DNA of 64,000 bases from Patellaria atrata CBS 101060 (lineage: Eukaryota > Ascomycota > Dothideomycetes > Patellariales > Patellariaceae), in the NCBI GenBank assembly GCA_010093705.1, contig MU006097.1, positions 391,587 to 455,586 on the forward strand. The letters run 5' to 3'. Position numbers and translations under genes: made by a program. The notes under the pieces are model-generated. The model was not told the origin of the DNA. It searched no databases and saw nothing but the letters and a program-made list of their open reading frames with translations. Below, piece by piece: positions 33,670 through 45,947 of the stretch; within the stretch, counting starts at the first letter, position 1; each line of letters begins with the position of its first letter.

Positions 33670-36042
33670 CTAAGGGCGATACTCCCGTAGCACTTCATCC
33701 CGATTCGGTCCTCCATACTTCCAAGTCGATAGTAGCACGGTTCCCGGCATTTCTGATCCGTCCCCTAACTTCAATCTTAGAAAAGTCATGCAGACCATAT
33801 CCTCATTTGCCTGCTCACAGATATTCTCCCGTGACTGTAAGACTTCAGCCTTGGAAATGGCCCGTTGCTTCCTCTCCTCCTCGGTTGATTCACCGGATGC
33901 CTCCGCTGTATTTGGGGCTAACTTATCGGAGACCTCTTCCGTTGACGGTGAAGTATGTCTGCGTAGCAAGTCATTCCAGAGCTCTTCTATCCTCTCCGTT
34001 ACCTCGCCATTAGCAAGAGCCAATGCAGCAGCCCTGTAACACCTCGCTGTAGCACTTAGTGGGAAATATGCTCCCAATCCATACTCGTCTACCTCCCGGA
34101 CGGCAAGATGCATATGCCAGTCTCTGGCCTGCTGCTCGATTCACTCACTCATTCTTCCCGTCACATTTCTTCCTACGGGAGTCTAGAATAGCTATATCCG
34201 TTCATCAGCTTCGCCTTTTGAGCAGCCTTCTGATGCCATGAAAGCGAGCCATTCATATTTTGTTTGCTCGAACCAGAGTTCACGTACTTGATTATGAGCG
34301 ATTGGATGGAATAGATACTTTCCACGCGAGTTGATTTTACTTAAGGTACCTCTTAGTCTCGACTCCATTCGTTGTTTGTCCGAATGGGGAAGAAGTTTAG
34401 GTGGAATGCCTAAATGGATAGGAGAAACAGTACAATGACCCAAGGAGGAGTGGAAAGATGTTATGCGACCAATGGTATGGAGTGCATGATAACGATTGAT
34501 TCCGAAGGCCATTGATCTAATGGTTTCCTTCTGAAAGCTGAGAGGCATCTCCGGTAATCTGATGGTCGCTTGTGTAGGGTCGCTGTGGCTCACCTCGCAG
34601 CATCGATCGACGTACGCCTTGTCAGCCATGATGATTTGGCCAGTCGGCCTGACGATAGGCAAATAAGTCCGTCTTTACACACCGAAAGAGATCGTCAAGG
34701 TGATCCGAACTTTCCTTCACCCCCTTAAAGGTGGGTTGAGAGCGAAGTTGAACTAATTCCAGAGGCTCTTCATGGCAATCCGGTCCTGATTGAACTGAGA
34801 CGAAAGTTTTCCCCATATCAGTAACGAAGATGATTATTGTCTTATGAATATTTATGATAATATAGTTAGTGACCTCTCCGATCTCTTCACCTGGCTGTCT
34901 GATTTCTTCATCTAGATTGCTTGCCCCACGTGGTGGTCGTTGATATCATGTCGTTGGAATTATCGCCGAATCAGTGACTAGCATGGCATCTGTGTCAATC
35001 TCGTCAGACGCCCTAGTAACGGGCTCCCACACGAGGATGCCGATCGAAGAGACAAGTGCAGAGCTCTTGTTGTTGCCCGTCACCACTTTCTTAACTCGCC
35101 CGTTTACTAGAGAACTCGCCTAGCCCTCTACGAGATTCGTATGAAGAAATATGATAGTTAAAGCAAGGTAGAAGTGAGAGTACCATGACCATAATCTACC
35201 GCTCTCGGTGAGACTAAGAACGTGTGTCTCGCCTGCGGAAAACTGATGGATCTTGGAGTAGGGGTCATCACTGCGTTTCCCGGGTTGGTGATATCCGGAA
35301 GGTAATTCCAAAGGCATGAACGGCCCATTTTCAAGTTCATCATGGTGTGGCATCATTGTGACTGGGTCATGTCGATCGCGACGGTCGAAACGATTACTGG
35401 TCCAACCGTGTATAAAGCTCCCTTCTCAGAGAGGACGATCAGAGAATCTAGTCTGCATGCCAATTAGTTAGATCGAACAGTTCTCGTTATGGAATACAAC
35501 AATTGCGACGTTGTTCCTCAAGATCTCTTTCTCTCGTTTTACCTCACTCCAGTCGTTTTGGATCGCCAGCTGACTTCACACTTGCCACAAGGAAATTTTT
35601 ATCTGAATTATTCAAGCCCGTAGTTCTTCGAATAGATCCGACGACAAAATGTTTTGTAAACGGAAGAGAGTGTCTAAAAGACATGGTAACAACCATACCC
35701 GCCCGTCTGTAAATCAGTTATGACACCCAAGTTTCTGGCGCTTTCAAGTTCCTTCGGGACATGACCCTCACAGCCCCATGTAAAGAGCTTAGTCTGCGTC
35801 GCAAGTCACTTATACAAGGTGTGCCATCCGTGAAAAGGGCCACTGTTGTGAAATGGCCCTTGATATAACCGTGGGAAATTGTTTCGTGTGAGATAACTCC
35901 AATAATTGTGATCATGAAGAACTTCGGTGCAATGAAAATAATGACAGGTGGCGCAAAAGTTAAGAAAGTCATAGACTGGGAGGTACAGAGTAATTGAGAG
36001 AATTATCTCTGGACGGAGTCCTGATAGAGTCCTCGGCCCCAT
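33670..36042 (-). pseudogene. Decayed F-box/RCC1 (Saf1-type) gene
   Basis: Remnant of an SCF substrate-adaptor gene. An F-box start lies at 36042-35806 (LRPEIILSITLYLPVYDFLNF). It is interrupted by TGA at 35808-35806, after which the same frame continues with LATQTKLFTWGCEGH, an RCC1-type blade, to TAG at 35676-35674. Further RCC1-like pieces follow in order: LIVLSEKGALYTV (about 35450), KIHQFSAGETHVLSLTESG (about 35240), VVTGNNKSSALVSSIGILVW (about 35070), GKTFVSVQSGP (34810), then a frame change near 34660 into NRYHALHTIGRITSF. The last stretch is VDEYGLGAYFPLSATARCYR (34090), ending at 33670. One in-frame break has TGA where CGA (Arg) would fit, as C-to-T mutation gives. Breaks at four or more points argue against an active gene, though unusual splicing cannot be wholly excluded. 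Confidence 0.72.
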
Positions 36043-36718
36043 TTTTTCGATCTAAGGAAGAAATTCACGTTTTCCTTGGCACGGAGAAGGGCTGTAAGAT
36101 AATATGAAGAAAACATATCTGAAATTCGTGGAGCAAAAGTCAATTATTCGGGCTAGGGAGAATGAAGAGTTATCATTAGACAAAGCGAGAGATATAGGAG
36201 CTGCAAAAAGCAAGGACTGGGTTGAGAGATGCAAGAGTCGAAACAGAAAAAGTGAGGAAATATGACCTCAAATGTCCAATTAACCTAAAATTAGGAAACT
36301 GTCGCCAAAAAGAATATCAGTGGCAATAGGGACTGTGAAGTGGATGTGGAGATTTTGGTGCATAAGATGACTGGAGGTGCCCACGAAGCTTCAAAAAGGC
36401 ATAACGCCTCTTACTAATCCTATGGATTAAAATTGCCGTAATATATCCGAACGGTAATGGACAAGGTATAAAGAGATGAGAGCGTGCAGAGAAAGACTAT
36501 CTCACAAAATCGACTGGTCTTAAAAAGAAATACTCAAATATGAGCAACTCAAAGTTATAGAAGTATACCATTAAGGAAAAAAAACTCTGAGTTGCGTGAT
36601 TCATAGTCATTCTACCACCATGACGCCCGAATCCAGCAATCTGGTATCTCGATACAAGTCAAAAACGCCGAAACAATATGCCTTCGTATACAAATGTCGT
36701 ATTGTTATCAACAGATGA
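36043..36718. other. AT-rich intergenic interval
   Basis: Upstream flank of the F-box pseudogene and 3' flank of MGM1. No gene or repeat recognised. Confidence 0.5.
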
Positions 36719-39603
36719 TTAGAATAGGCTCCACCCCTTTCTCTTTTCCCTCTCCCGTGTCTGCGCTGCTCTAGACGTATATCTCTTTTCTCTCTGCTCG
36801 AGTTGGCGTAATGCCTCCATTTCCTTAAGCACGTGCTCAAGAAGTTCTTTCCTACGAACGACATCCAGATGGCGGCGGATCTTGGGGTCCTCTCGAGCGA
36901 AGCGGTCAACCTCACCCTGTGATAACCCGCGGCCTAATCTGGCATCAAGCTCACGGGGAAACTATTAACTATGAGTACGGATTCAATTCCTCGGGTATGT
37001 GATCCAACTTACGAGATAGAAGAACTTGGACAGCAGATCTGCTTCTAGGAAAAGATCCGCGGTCTCTGTGAGCTTATCTGCGACGGCATCCAGAAATACC
37101 TCCGGACAGTAATACTTGTTTTTCTTGGTTGCGCACTGTTTTGACTTGACTGCAAGCAATCGCATCTTGATGATATCTGCCCTATCACGTAGGAATACGG
37201 CATCCCGCCCTGTTTTGAAAGATAAGAGTCCGAACCGAGAGTTTTTTATTACAACTTACCTTTATCCAAGAGGGAAGCGCTAAAGCCTCCGGCACCTCCA
37301 GCACCATTTCCTTCTAGTACGACTTGTCCACTGCGGACTCTGTCAATGAATCCCATGACGTCCCGTAATTTCTTCTTTCCGCCGACCGTACTCTCCACGC
37401 TCTTGATGGCTTCCTCGCACGTCCGCAACTCCTCTTTCAATACAGTGGAGATATTGTCCCGGCCTTTGGCCCACTCCTTGTCATCCGGCTCAAACTTGAA
37501 TTTATAGGGTTTAATGCAAATTTCAAGGTCATCGCTGACTTCATAGGACAAGTCTTTCAATATTGATGCCGAGGCATCAGTAATGGCCTGACGTGCGAAA
37601 GGATGAACTGCGAAAGTTGAGGTACTTATAAGACGATTAATGTGTGCTTGAATAGAATTTGCGACGACACTAGTTGCTAAGCGCCCAATGCCCAGTTTTG
37701 TCAGTGAAGAACTCGACGCATCGAGCTTTAGGTGCCATAGGGGATTCTCGGGGTCCGCTTTGGGTAAGTCGCTCAACGGATCTGATTCAGAGGGAGGCGG
37801 AGAGAGGTCAACGAATGGTTTGTTCCAATATCTCGAAGCCAATAAATTCAGAACTTGCTGATCAAGCTCATGTTTTATGATCTCCCGTACCTGGGGTCGT
37901 CCGAAATATTCTGTGAATCCCTTAAAGGAGTGTTTGAACGCATCTAGACTTTCCGCCAGATATGACTCTGCACTTAATGGACGCTCATTGTATTGAACTT
38001 TGAATTCATAAGTGGTCTCCGCAAGATCGTGTTGTATGGCCTCGCTGGTCGATTTAAGGCTCGATGCCAGTGTTTGTTCCAATACAAGCATAAGCTTCTT
38101 CCTCAATGTAGTTGTACCCACGTCCAATTCTGACTGAGGTCCGAATTCCAGAGGATGTGATGAGAAGAAAGCATTTTCATTACGAATGATAGCGGAACTT
38201 ATATTCCCACTACCGCGCCGGAACACATTATTTAATTGCTGGGGTGGTTTCGAAATAACCCCAACATAACCGAGCCGTAAAGCATACTTCTGGTCAGTAA
38301 GCAAATCCACCGCTCGTGCAGGCTCTACAAGGTCCATCTTGGTAATGACACCTATTGTACGCTCGCCTCTTGGATCGACCTTCCTGCTTGCCCTTAAAGC
38401 AGTAGAATTGGCTAGATCGACATCTGCCGCCGATATTGCAAGAACGATGTTAGGAGCTTGAATGTACTTATCACATAGTTCCGAAATCTTCTCCTTTAAC
38501 TCAGGAGGTTGATCCCGTCCGACAACTTGGATGTACCCCGGTAAATCTATGAGTGATAGGTCTGGGACATTTGGAGAATAGATACGGAGTTGTATAGGAT
38601 CATCGGAGACACATTCAGACGCAGGTACAGCAAGATTCAGATCTGTTAAAGTTCTTTGTACCTGACTGAAATCTGTGACTTTGCCTAGACCTATAGCAGG
38701 AAATTCCGCGTACTCTGCCTGAGCATCTGGGGTGTTTATCAGAGTCAATTCGATCGGACGGCGTGTGACCATATTATGTCCCTTAGGTAGGAATTCATGT
38801 CCTACAATAGCCTCGAGAACCGAGCTCTTGCCTGAGGACTGAGAACCAATAACGACAATCGAAGGTAATGTCAATGTTTCTGACTGTCCTACAGTCTGGA
38901 GTAAACTTCTTATCTCTATCATTTTTTTCGTCAAGAGCATCATTTGATCATCTCTGGCAATCTTCTCTTCAGAACGGGGATCATCTTCAGGATTCTTATC
39001 GTAGCCAAAAGCTGCTCCAGTAGCACCTCCAACGGCAGCAGCAGCGCTTGCGCTTGATTGCTGGTGATTAGAAGAACCATCAGGACCAGAGGAGCCTTTC
39101 CCATTTCCTGACGATTCTTCCTTACCACCCAAGATTTTTCGTAGCCACTCCGGTAGCTCCGCATTATCTTTTGTCTTCTCAAATCCATTTTTAGTCTGGT
39201 GGAACACAGTATTCGCTGTATCAAATACAGATCCAGCTGTCGAAGCTATACCCTCTTTCGTGCGGTTAAAGATATCAAGAGCGTAATTACCAGCCTGAGT
39301 AGCTTGATTTTGCACGTATACTAGCCCGGCAACCGCCGCCCCTCCCCCCAATGCACCTAGTGTAGCGAACTTTTGAAAGAGTTTTGGTATGACACGGGCA
39401 AATCCCGCTATTGATCTTACGGCCACAGCATTATGAAGAGCGTTTGTACCAGCAGGCCATCGCTGCCGTCTTAAAAGCGGTGCTCCTGATGCTGCTCGTA
39501 ATAAACCGCCAGCATTGGGGCTTGCGGTGTAGAGAGTTCGTCGTGACGTGGAGAGTCGTTGAGCGAGGGGCGAGGCTCGGGTGGCTATGAGCCTTCCACT
39601 CAT
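36719..39603 (-). CDS. MGM1: Mitochondrial dynamin-like GTPase Mgm1/OPA1
   Basis: Drives mitochondrial inner-membrane fusion and crista shape. Exons 39603-37260, 37209-37013 and 36961-36719 give 927 residues. The Arg/Ser-rich N-terminus without acids (RLIATRASPLAQRLSTSRR) is a matrix-targeting sequence. It is followed by the membrane anchor FATLGALGGGAAVAGLVYV (residues about 79-98) and a second weakly hydrophobic Ala-rich stretch near residue 190, where rhomboid cleavage would occur. The GTPase has GSQSSGKSS (G1), MVTRRP (G2 Thr), DLPG (G3) and TKMD (G4). Exons 2 and 3 supply the GTPase-effector end, including YYCPEVFLDAVADKLTETAD and a charged KR-rich terminus. It is head to head with MDM10 across 264 bp. 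Confidence 0.93.
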
Positions 39604-39867
39604 CTTATATATCCCAGGTTACTATTATCTTCGACCATAGGTCCTTGTGATGAGGTTAAAGGATGTTAGGTTGTTAGAGGAGGGGGATCGTAGGTGGGAC
39701 GGTAGCTACAAGGTGTTTGAAATATGATGTAGGGCAAATCTTGCCGCATCTTCACCGTGCCAAGGTACACTACAGTACACTGCAGTATCTCCCCTTAACA
39801 ACAACTTATTTAATCTTTGCGCACGATCGGAACGTGTACTCAAAGCTCCTCAGCATGTATCTGAGAC
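39604..39867. promoter_or_regulatory. Shared promoter of MGM1 and MDM10
   Basis: Only 264 bp separate the two ATGs on opposite strands, so both genes must draw on this stretch. It contains TACACTACAGTACACTGCAGTA near 39766-39787 in pieces of the dispersed TACAGTA word, and no clear TATA box. Confidence 0.6.
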
Positions 39868-41169
39868 ATGCTGGGGTTTATGGATTATGTGCAACAAGCA
39901 TTCTACGAAGCATCGCACTGGAATCATGACAACAGCTATGGCGCTCTTACTGCGACAGCGAAAGGTACATAAAGCTCGAACTTTCAGTGTGAACGCTCTA
40001 TTGATTTGTTCTAGCTCTCCTTGACTTCGAGACACCGCCTGGTCTTCGGTTGAACCTCTCTTCTCTCTCATCTCCTAATTTTGCTACGTCATATACTGTC
40101 GGAAGTGTCGGCGTAGTCGATGGATCATTATCCTACCTTTACTCTTCGCTCCCCTTGAAAACGGAATCAAAGAGCAGCGACATTGACTTATATCATGTTA
40201 TACGGGGCTACCGTCATGCGCAAGACCTGCGCAGACCAGATGAACCTTGGTGGTGGGAAATATGGCACGAGGGAAAGCGTATAGACAGGCGAGGTACACT
40301 ATTTAAGCAACTCTAATAGGTTACAATCACGATGTTGACCATGTACAGATACACTGCTATACGGGCGTCTCTTCTTACCGCGGTCAAGTCTCGAGGCTCT
40401 GTATCTCCGACGCATCTCTCCAACGAGACAACTCAAAGTGTCATGCGTGAGCGACTCTTCGCTCGTTAACGGTGGAACCATTCTTGCGCTACTGCAAAAT
40501 GATTATGGCAAGTATAGTACGGAATATTTATATAGTACCGATAGTGCTCTTTTTGGGTTCCGTGGACTATATAATTTTGGTCTCGATCCCCGTAAAGCTG
40601 CGAAACTTTCAACATCCTCAACCGCTGCCGAAAATATAGCGATAGAGCCAACATATGGGCGGTTCAGCGCTGGCGCTGAATTGTACTATGGTATACTCAA
40701 TAAAAGCGGAGGAATGAGTACTGGGATAAGATTCACCACGCTCCCGCAACATACGGGCTTTCCGTACACCATGACTTTAACTGTAAATCCATTGATGGGC
40801 AATCTCTCAACATCCTATGCTGTTAAAGCAGGCCGAAGTCTCGCTCTTTGCTCACGTTTCGACTTCAATGTCTACTCTTACGAGTCGGACCTTCAGATGG
40901 GATTGGAACTGTGGAGACGACAACAACCTACTGGGACAGTAGATTGGGCTGCAAAAATGATCAGAGCAGATTGGAAGAAGCCATCTTTGCGTGCTGACGA
41001 AGACATAAGTGGAGTTTTGAAGGCAAGGGTCGATCAGAACTGGAACATCGGAATCCTGTGGGAAGGAAGAATAAAAGAACTGTTGTTCACGTTGGGAGCT
41101 AGTTTTGATTTGAGAAAAAGAGATAAAATTGTAAAAGGTGTAGGAGTCGAACTGCAATATTCGTCATGA
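39868..41169 (+). CDS. MDM10: Mitochondrial outer-membrane barrel protein Mdm10
   Basis: Beta-barrel of the mitochondrial outer membrane, member of the ER-mitochondria encounter structure (ERMES) and part-time partner of the SAM complex. Exons 39868-39964, 40015-40293 and 40349-41169 give 398 residues. The start reads [15 protein letters not shown] then [14 protein letters not shown], joined to [20 protein letters not shown], which is the family signature. [20 protein letters not shown] and [20 protein letters not shown] are further conserved strands. The C-terminus ends [14 protein letters not shown], the polar-x-Gly-x-x-hydrophobic-x-hydrophobic beta-signal expected for a barrel. Length is slightly below the usual 400-450, through a shorter internal loop. 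Confidence 0.92.
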
Positions 41170-41487
41170 GCTTAAACGTAGAATGCATTATAACATTATC
41201 AAGGCCGTAACTGTGCATACAAGTTCAGTACTTTTGAATAGGCAATCCATCTTGCAGAGTTGAAATTTTTGTCATGATCACAGTAGTCAATTCGATGGAG
41301 TATCTATTAAAACAGGAGTCGACAGCTATTTCAAAAAGTTTCTTCGATGCTTGTGGTTCACCAGTTCTCATAGAGAAGCTTGATATCCTTACCTTCCACT
41401 TCGTGCACAGTTCTATACAAGCTTTGAATTTATCCCGTATACTCACGAGAATACAGCTTGTGGTTTGATAATGGACCTACATATACC

Positions 41488-41612
41488 TAAACACCATTAT
41501 ATTCTCGGACATCTGAGGCAGTGCATGATTGCGTTCAACGACCGTCCAAATAGGTTTTGAGTTGACGTCTAGCGTGGACGCTGCGAATGGTAGGACGATT
41601 CTCGTCATTTAG
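41488..41612 (+). repeat. Diverged direct repeat, copy A
   Basis: About 125 bp starting TAAACAC and running through GCGTTCAACGACCGTC, TAGGTTTTGAGTTGACG and CTGCGAATG to CGTCATTT. It aligns by eye with copy B 249 bp to the right, with many transitions and few gaps. Confidence 0.65.
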
Positions 41613-41736
41613 GAAGAGGTATAATAAGGGGGAGTGAACTTGTGGTTCCACATAGATCCCAGTACACTCGGTCAAACGTACCTATTCCGCATCATATTAG
41701 CATATTGTTGTAAACGCAAACGAAAGTAAATTATTC

Positions 41737-41857
41737 TAAACACTTTAGTAGTATCAGACATCCAAGGAAGTATATTTGCGCTCAACGACCGTCTAAGATA
41801 GGTTCTAAGTCGACGGCTAGCGAGGAAACTGCGAATGAAGGAAATGTTTCATCATTT
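41737..41857 (+). repeat. Diverged direct repeat, copy B
   Basis: Second copy, with TAAACAC, GCGCTCAACGACCGTC, TAGGTTCTAAGTCGACG, CTGCGAATG and CATCATTT in the same order and spacing as copy A. No terminal inverted repeats or target-site duplication were seen. Confidence 0.65.
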
Positions 41858-44082
41858 AAAAGATCTGAGTGAGACTAATTGAAGAATTTGCGGCTAACCT
41901 TGATTTTGATTCCAGACGTGGGTTGGAGTATTGATCGTGAAGTAAGTGAAAGATTATAAATTCCTAGCGCGTTAGAGTCCATAAAGGACTGAAAGATAGA
42001 TGCCATTAGGGCCAAAAGGTAGGAGTATAAACCGCCAATAGATGGTGAATCGAGAACCGCGGGCGTGAGGGAATCAATCAGGAGGGTACATATCCTGCAC
42101 TCGACAGTGATGTCGAGTACGAGATAGCACGTAAGGCTTGATATGTCTGAATGCAGTCATACGCGGGTAGAGCTTCTCTTTGCATGTTGCGATGATACAA
42201 CCTTGACTTTGATGCATCATGGATGTTGTTGAAAGAAAATTATTTTTGGGCTTTGCTTGGCCTTTAAAAAGGTTGGCGGAAATTCGGAATATCCATGGGA
42301 AAATTCGGGCCGGGAGTGCACGGGCTTGTTTTACCTTAAACAGAAGCGTCGCACTAAGCTGCATTAGCACGTCCACCAGATGTGCCTTTTATGCAAGGTA
42401 CCGTGCGGAACGGTACTGTAGAGCTACACAGCTACACCACCAACTGCGTGGTTTGTCCTAATGGTTTGTATGGCGACTGTATTCACACATACCCTCTAAT
42501 AGAAGGGTGCGTAGTACAGTACTCCGTGTGCTTCCATCATTGAAGTAAGGTCAGCAAACTAACATATGAGATAAAGGACGTGCCCTAGTTCTGACCAGGG
42601 GCCCGCCACTACGCCGGTAGAATAACAATCCGTTTCTGAGTGAAGCTTAGGATTCCGAATTCTCCTTTTATATCAAGAGAGACGCCTCTTAGGAATCAAG
42701 GTGTGACCCTATGACATAAGAGCGTCCGGTTGGCAGTTGGTCCGAAGCTATTTACAGTACAGTACATACAGGACTATAAATTCATCCTCCGGATGACTTG
42801 TCTGCAAAATGATTGCCAGGAGCAAAGACACGACATTCAAAAATGCCGAGTTCGGCGAAAGTAAAAGGACAGAAGAGGAGACAGCGGCCTTGTGCCCAGT
42901 CAGCGGTGCAACAGAAACTGTACAGAGTATCCGGAGCCAATGAGAATGCCTACTGAGCAACAACATGCCCCTGCTTTGAAAAGAACGTCTCGAAGGCTGC
43001 GGGGATTCCTGGATCTTAACAGCTCTGTTGGCAGGGGCTCAATCGCTTCGTGGGTAGAGCACGGATGGCGCGATGACAATGCCTTGGTTTCGTTCCCACA
43101 AAGAGGACTTCTGTGGAGACCGTTTTCTGCGTTTGTTCATCCGTTAGGTTCTGACGAGAGTCGTATTGTAATGATTATAGAGGCAAATGTGTTGTACTGT
43201 GCTTCTCTCCAACTGTGAACCTCCAACATGTGGTCAAGGAGAGGTCAGAGCAGTGACTGATGGCGCGATAATAATCGGTTCGATCGGGGCTTTTGATGGG
43301 AATCAATCGATATGGGAACGGGAAGGGCGCTGGATGAACGACGGCGTGAATTTTGTACTGTAGAGGCGGACACGGCCGGGCCCTTGTCAGGTGCTGCAAC
43401 GGCTTGAAGCCTTGAAGTTCGTGAAGCGCAGACCTCCAAAGACGGCGCTTACCCACAAACGGCAGATGCCAAGGCTGCTCCTTGTGCTTTCGAAGCGCTC
43501 TCCTTTATCCTTCCTTTCCCACACGAAAGGGCACCACCCTCTCTTTCACCACCTCGTCGCCCTACCCCATCATCCCAATTGTCCGGATTTTGCTGGTCTT
43601 CTCTCACAAAGTCGACGACGCATCATCCATCACGTTCCTTTCTTTGACTTATTTGTTCAGCTTTCTTGGAACGACTATCACTCCTTTGGTCTTCCAATAC
43701 CATTCATTTTTGGCCCACGCCAGTCCCTTCCTTTGAAATCCCTCCACTGTCCTTTCAGTCTGTCTTTTCCGACTTCAAGAATCGCAAACCGGTCGATCAA
43801 CTCCTTTGCCGTCAACTACGTTGTCACTTATCACTTCAATTGCACGCTTGGCCGCTGCATCATTACCTGTCCAAGAGACTCGCTCCTTGTGAACCGTTAC
43901 CATAACAGGCTGCTCACTACGAGCCTTCCATTCATTCAGTCCGTCTGCTGCCAATTGACATCCAATTGTTACGACTTGACGACAATTCTCTCCAGGAGGT
44001 TATATCCTCACTGAACTTCATTCCCTCCAAGTGGTCTTTACTGTTACCACTAAATAGTCATATATAGATCCCTCCTCTCAGC

Positions 44083-45947
44083 ATGCAGGCTGTTAAAACC
44101 GAGGAGATGCCACATCAAATGTCGGCCACACCTTCGCCCACGGCCTCGGCGTCTACAAACCCAAGCTCCGCTGGATCGCGCAGGCCACCGAGGAAGAGTA
44201 CGCTCACTCAGCAGCAAAAAAATCAAAAGCGTCAACGAGCGACCACGGACCAACTGTTGACGCTTGAAGTAGAATTTAACAAGAACCCTACACCTACAGC
44301 TCTTGTTAGGGAACGAATAGCACAGGAGATCAACATGACCGAGCGGTCTGTGCAGATTTGGTTTCAAAATAGGTAGGTTGATGCATAATAGCGGCTAACT
44401 CAAAAGTATCTCCCTTTTTGCTAATTACAAACGTAGGCGAGCAAAGATAAAGAACATTGCGAAGAAGAGTATTGAAAATGGCGATGAAATAGATGGTATT
44501 CCCGAGTCAATGCGTCGCTATCTCGCTTTGCAGGCCATGGAATCTGGAAAACCTCTAGGGGGGAGCTTTGGACGTAATGTCGCCGCTTACGGTAGCGGTA
44601 TGCTACTTAATACAGAAAATAGCTCGAGCAAAGTTGGTGGGTAACCATCTCTTCCATTAGATAATTCTTCCCAACTGACATATCATAGTCATCCATCACT
44701 TCTCTTGTAGGTCCCTTAGTATCGGCTCGTGGCGCCGTGTCGGTCAGAGTGCGATGGATCTGGTTATCTTCTACTCTCCCGACAAGTGCTGTGTTACATA
44801 TTACATCAACAATGACTCCGCAGGCTACAAGATCGAATATCCTTTCTCTTATATCAAAACAATCTCCTTAGAAAACGGGGATCCTCAAGCGAGTGCTGAA
44901 GGTGCATCACAACGACCTGGTGGGTTGATAGTCGAGCTCAACCGACCGCCAATGTTCCATATGGATTCTTCGGGTTCTGGAGGCTTCTTCCAATGTGGGG
45001 ATTTTACGGAAGATCAACAAGCGTCACAAGTCCTAGTTCATCATCTTGGAGGTCATCCAAAAGTCCTGAGCGGTCAACTCGCTAAACTTGTCTCTTTGGA
45101 GTCGTTCCAAAACAGACACAACATTTTCGACCCTAACGCGCTCGTCGTTTCGGCACCTGTTTCGCCTGTCCACCACAGACCAGCGTCACAACCTAACCAC
45201 GTCGTACATCCCCACATGGGTGTGTTTCAAGACAACACTTTTGGGCCTAGTTTGCATCCTGGCAGAGGTCACAAACGTCAGAGGAGTCGCTCGGTACCTG
45301 TTGCCGTCGATTTTTCGATGCTTCGACAACCAATGCCATCTTTCCTGATTCAGCAAGAACCGTCGCCTTATATTCCTAACCCAGAGATATTCGCCCCGGT
45401 ACCTCAGCATCATAACAATGGTGTCGCTGGCCCTATCGGGCCTAATTTAAGTATCGACACATCAGCTGGGTATGGTATGGACTTCCGCCAATATCCCATG
45501 TCAGCTACCACTGCGAACTCACCCTCCGAGTTTGGCACTCCTGCTTTCTTTACATCGGCGCCTCAAAATGATGCTATGACGGCGGCCAGCTTCAATACCC
45601 CCTATAGCCTGCCGTTTTTGTCGCCAATGATCGATTCATCTAATACCATTCCACCATCCATCTCGCCGTTGTCTAACATGAGCCATACCGACCCGATAAT
45701 TGCTAACCAGTCCCCGCCCTTGACTTCTGTTAGTCGTTCCGACTCGATTGATCTATACAACGGTGCACATGATGGTCAATTCACGGATGAAGCACTCTCA
45801 CTAAGCGATATATATGGAAAACAGCCGATGACACTACCTTTCCGATCTCCGTTAGAGGATAATTTGGATGATTTCGACATGCAAAATCTTGTCTCGTTCA
45901 ATGCGATAGACTCCTCGAGTCTATCGCCTGAAAATCATCACATATAA
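44083..45947 (+). CDS. HTF1: Homeobox transcription factor, HTF1/Hox2 type
   Basis: Homeodomain regulator related to Magnaporthe Htf1/Hox2 (conidiophore development) and Yarrowia Hoy1. Exons 44083-44372, 44437-44636 and 44689-45947 give 582 residues. The homeodomain (residues about 43-105) contains [35 protein letters not shown] and, after intron 1, [11 protein letters not shown]. The intron falls inside the recognition helix. A second conserved region follows intron 2: [16 protein letters not shown], then [11 protein letters not shown] and [20 protein letters not shown], the regulatory domain shared by this family. The tail is Ser/Pro/Asn-rich. Exon 2 ends at 44636 with donor GTGGGT. The long pyrimidine-rich leader suggests regulated expression. 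Confidence 0.87.

Larger units (their letters stand above)
41170..44082. other. 2.9-kb gene-free interval
   Basis: No ATG-started frame looks coding. It holds a diverged two-copy repeat (41488-41857), several GTACAGTAC-type words between 42400 and 43360, and from 43480 a pyrimidine-rich leader of the homeobox gene about 600 bp long. Confidence 0.55.

Noticed and set aside
42892-43218. 108-codon open frame on the plus strand
   Set aside because: Non-ATG start and no family resemblance.
43270-43300. GGTTCGATCGGGG resembling a tRNA B box
   Set aside because: No matching A box or cloverleaf arms at the required distance.
43391-44014. 207-codon open frame ahead of the homeobox gene
   Set aside because: It lies in the pyrimidine-rich leader; its His/Ser/Leu/Pro bias follows from CT-rich DNA and not from coding constraint.
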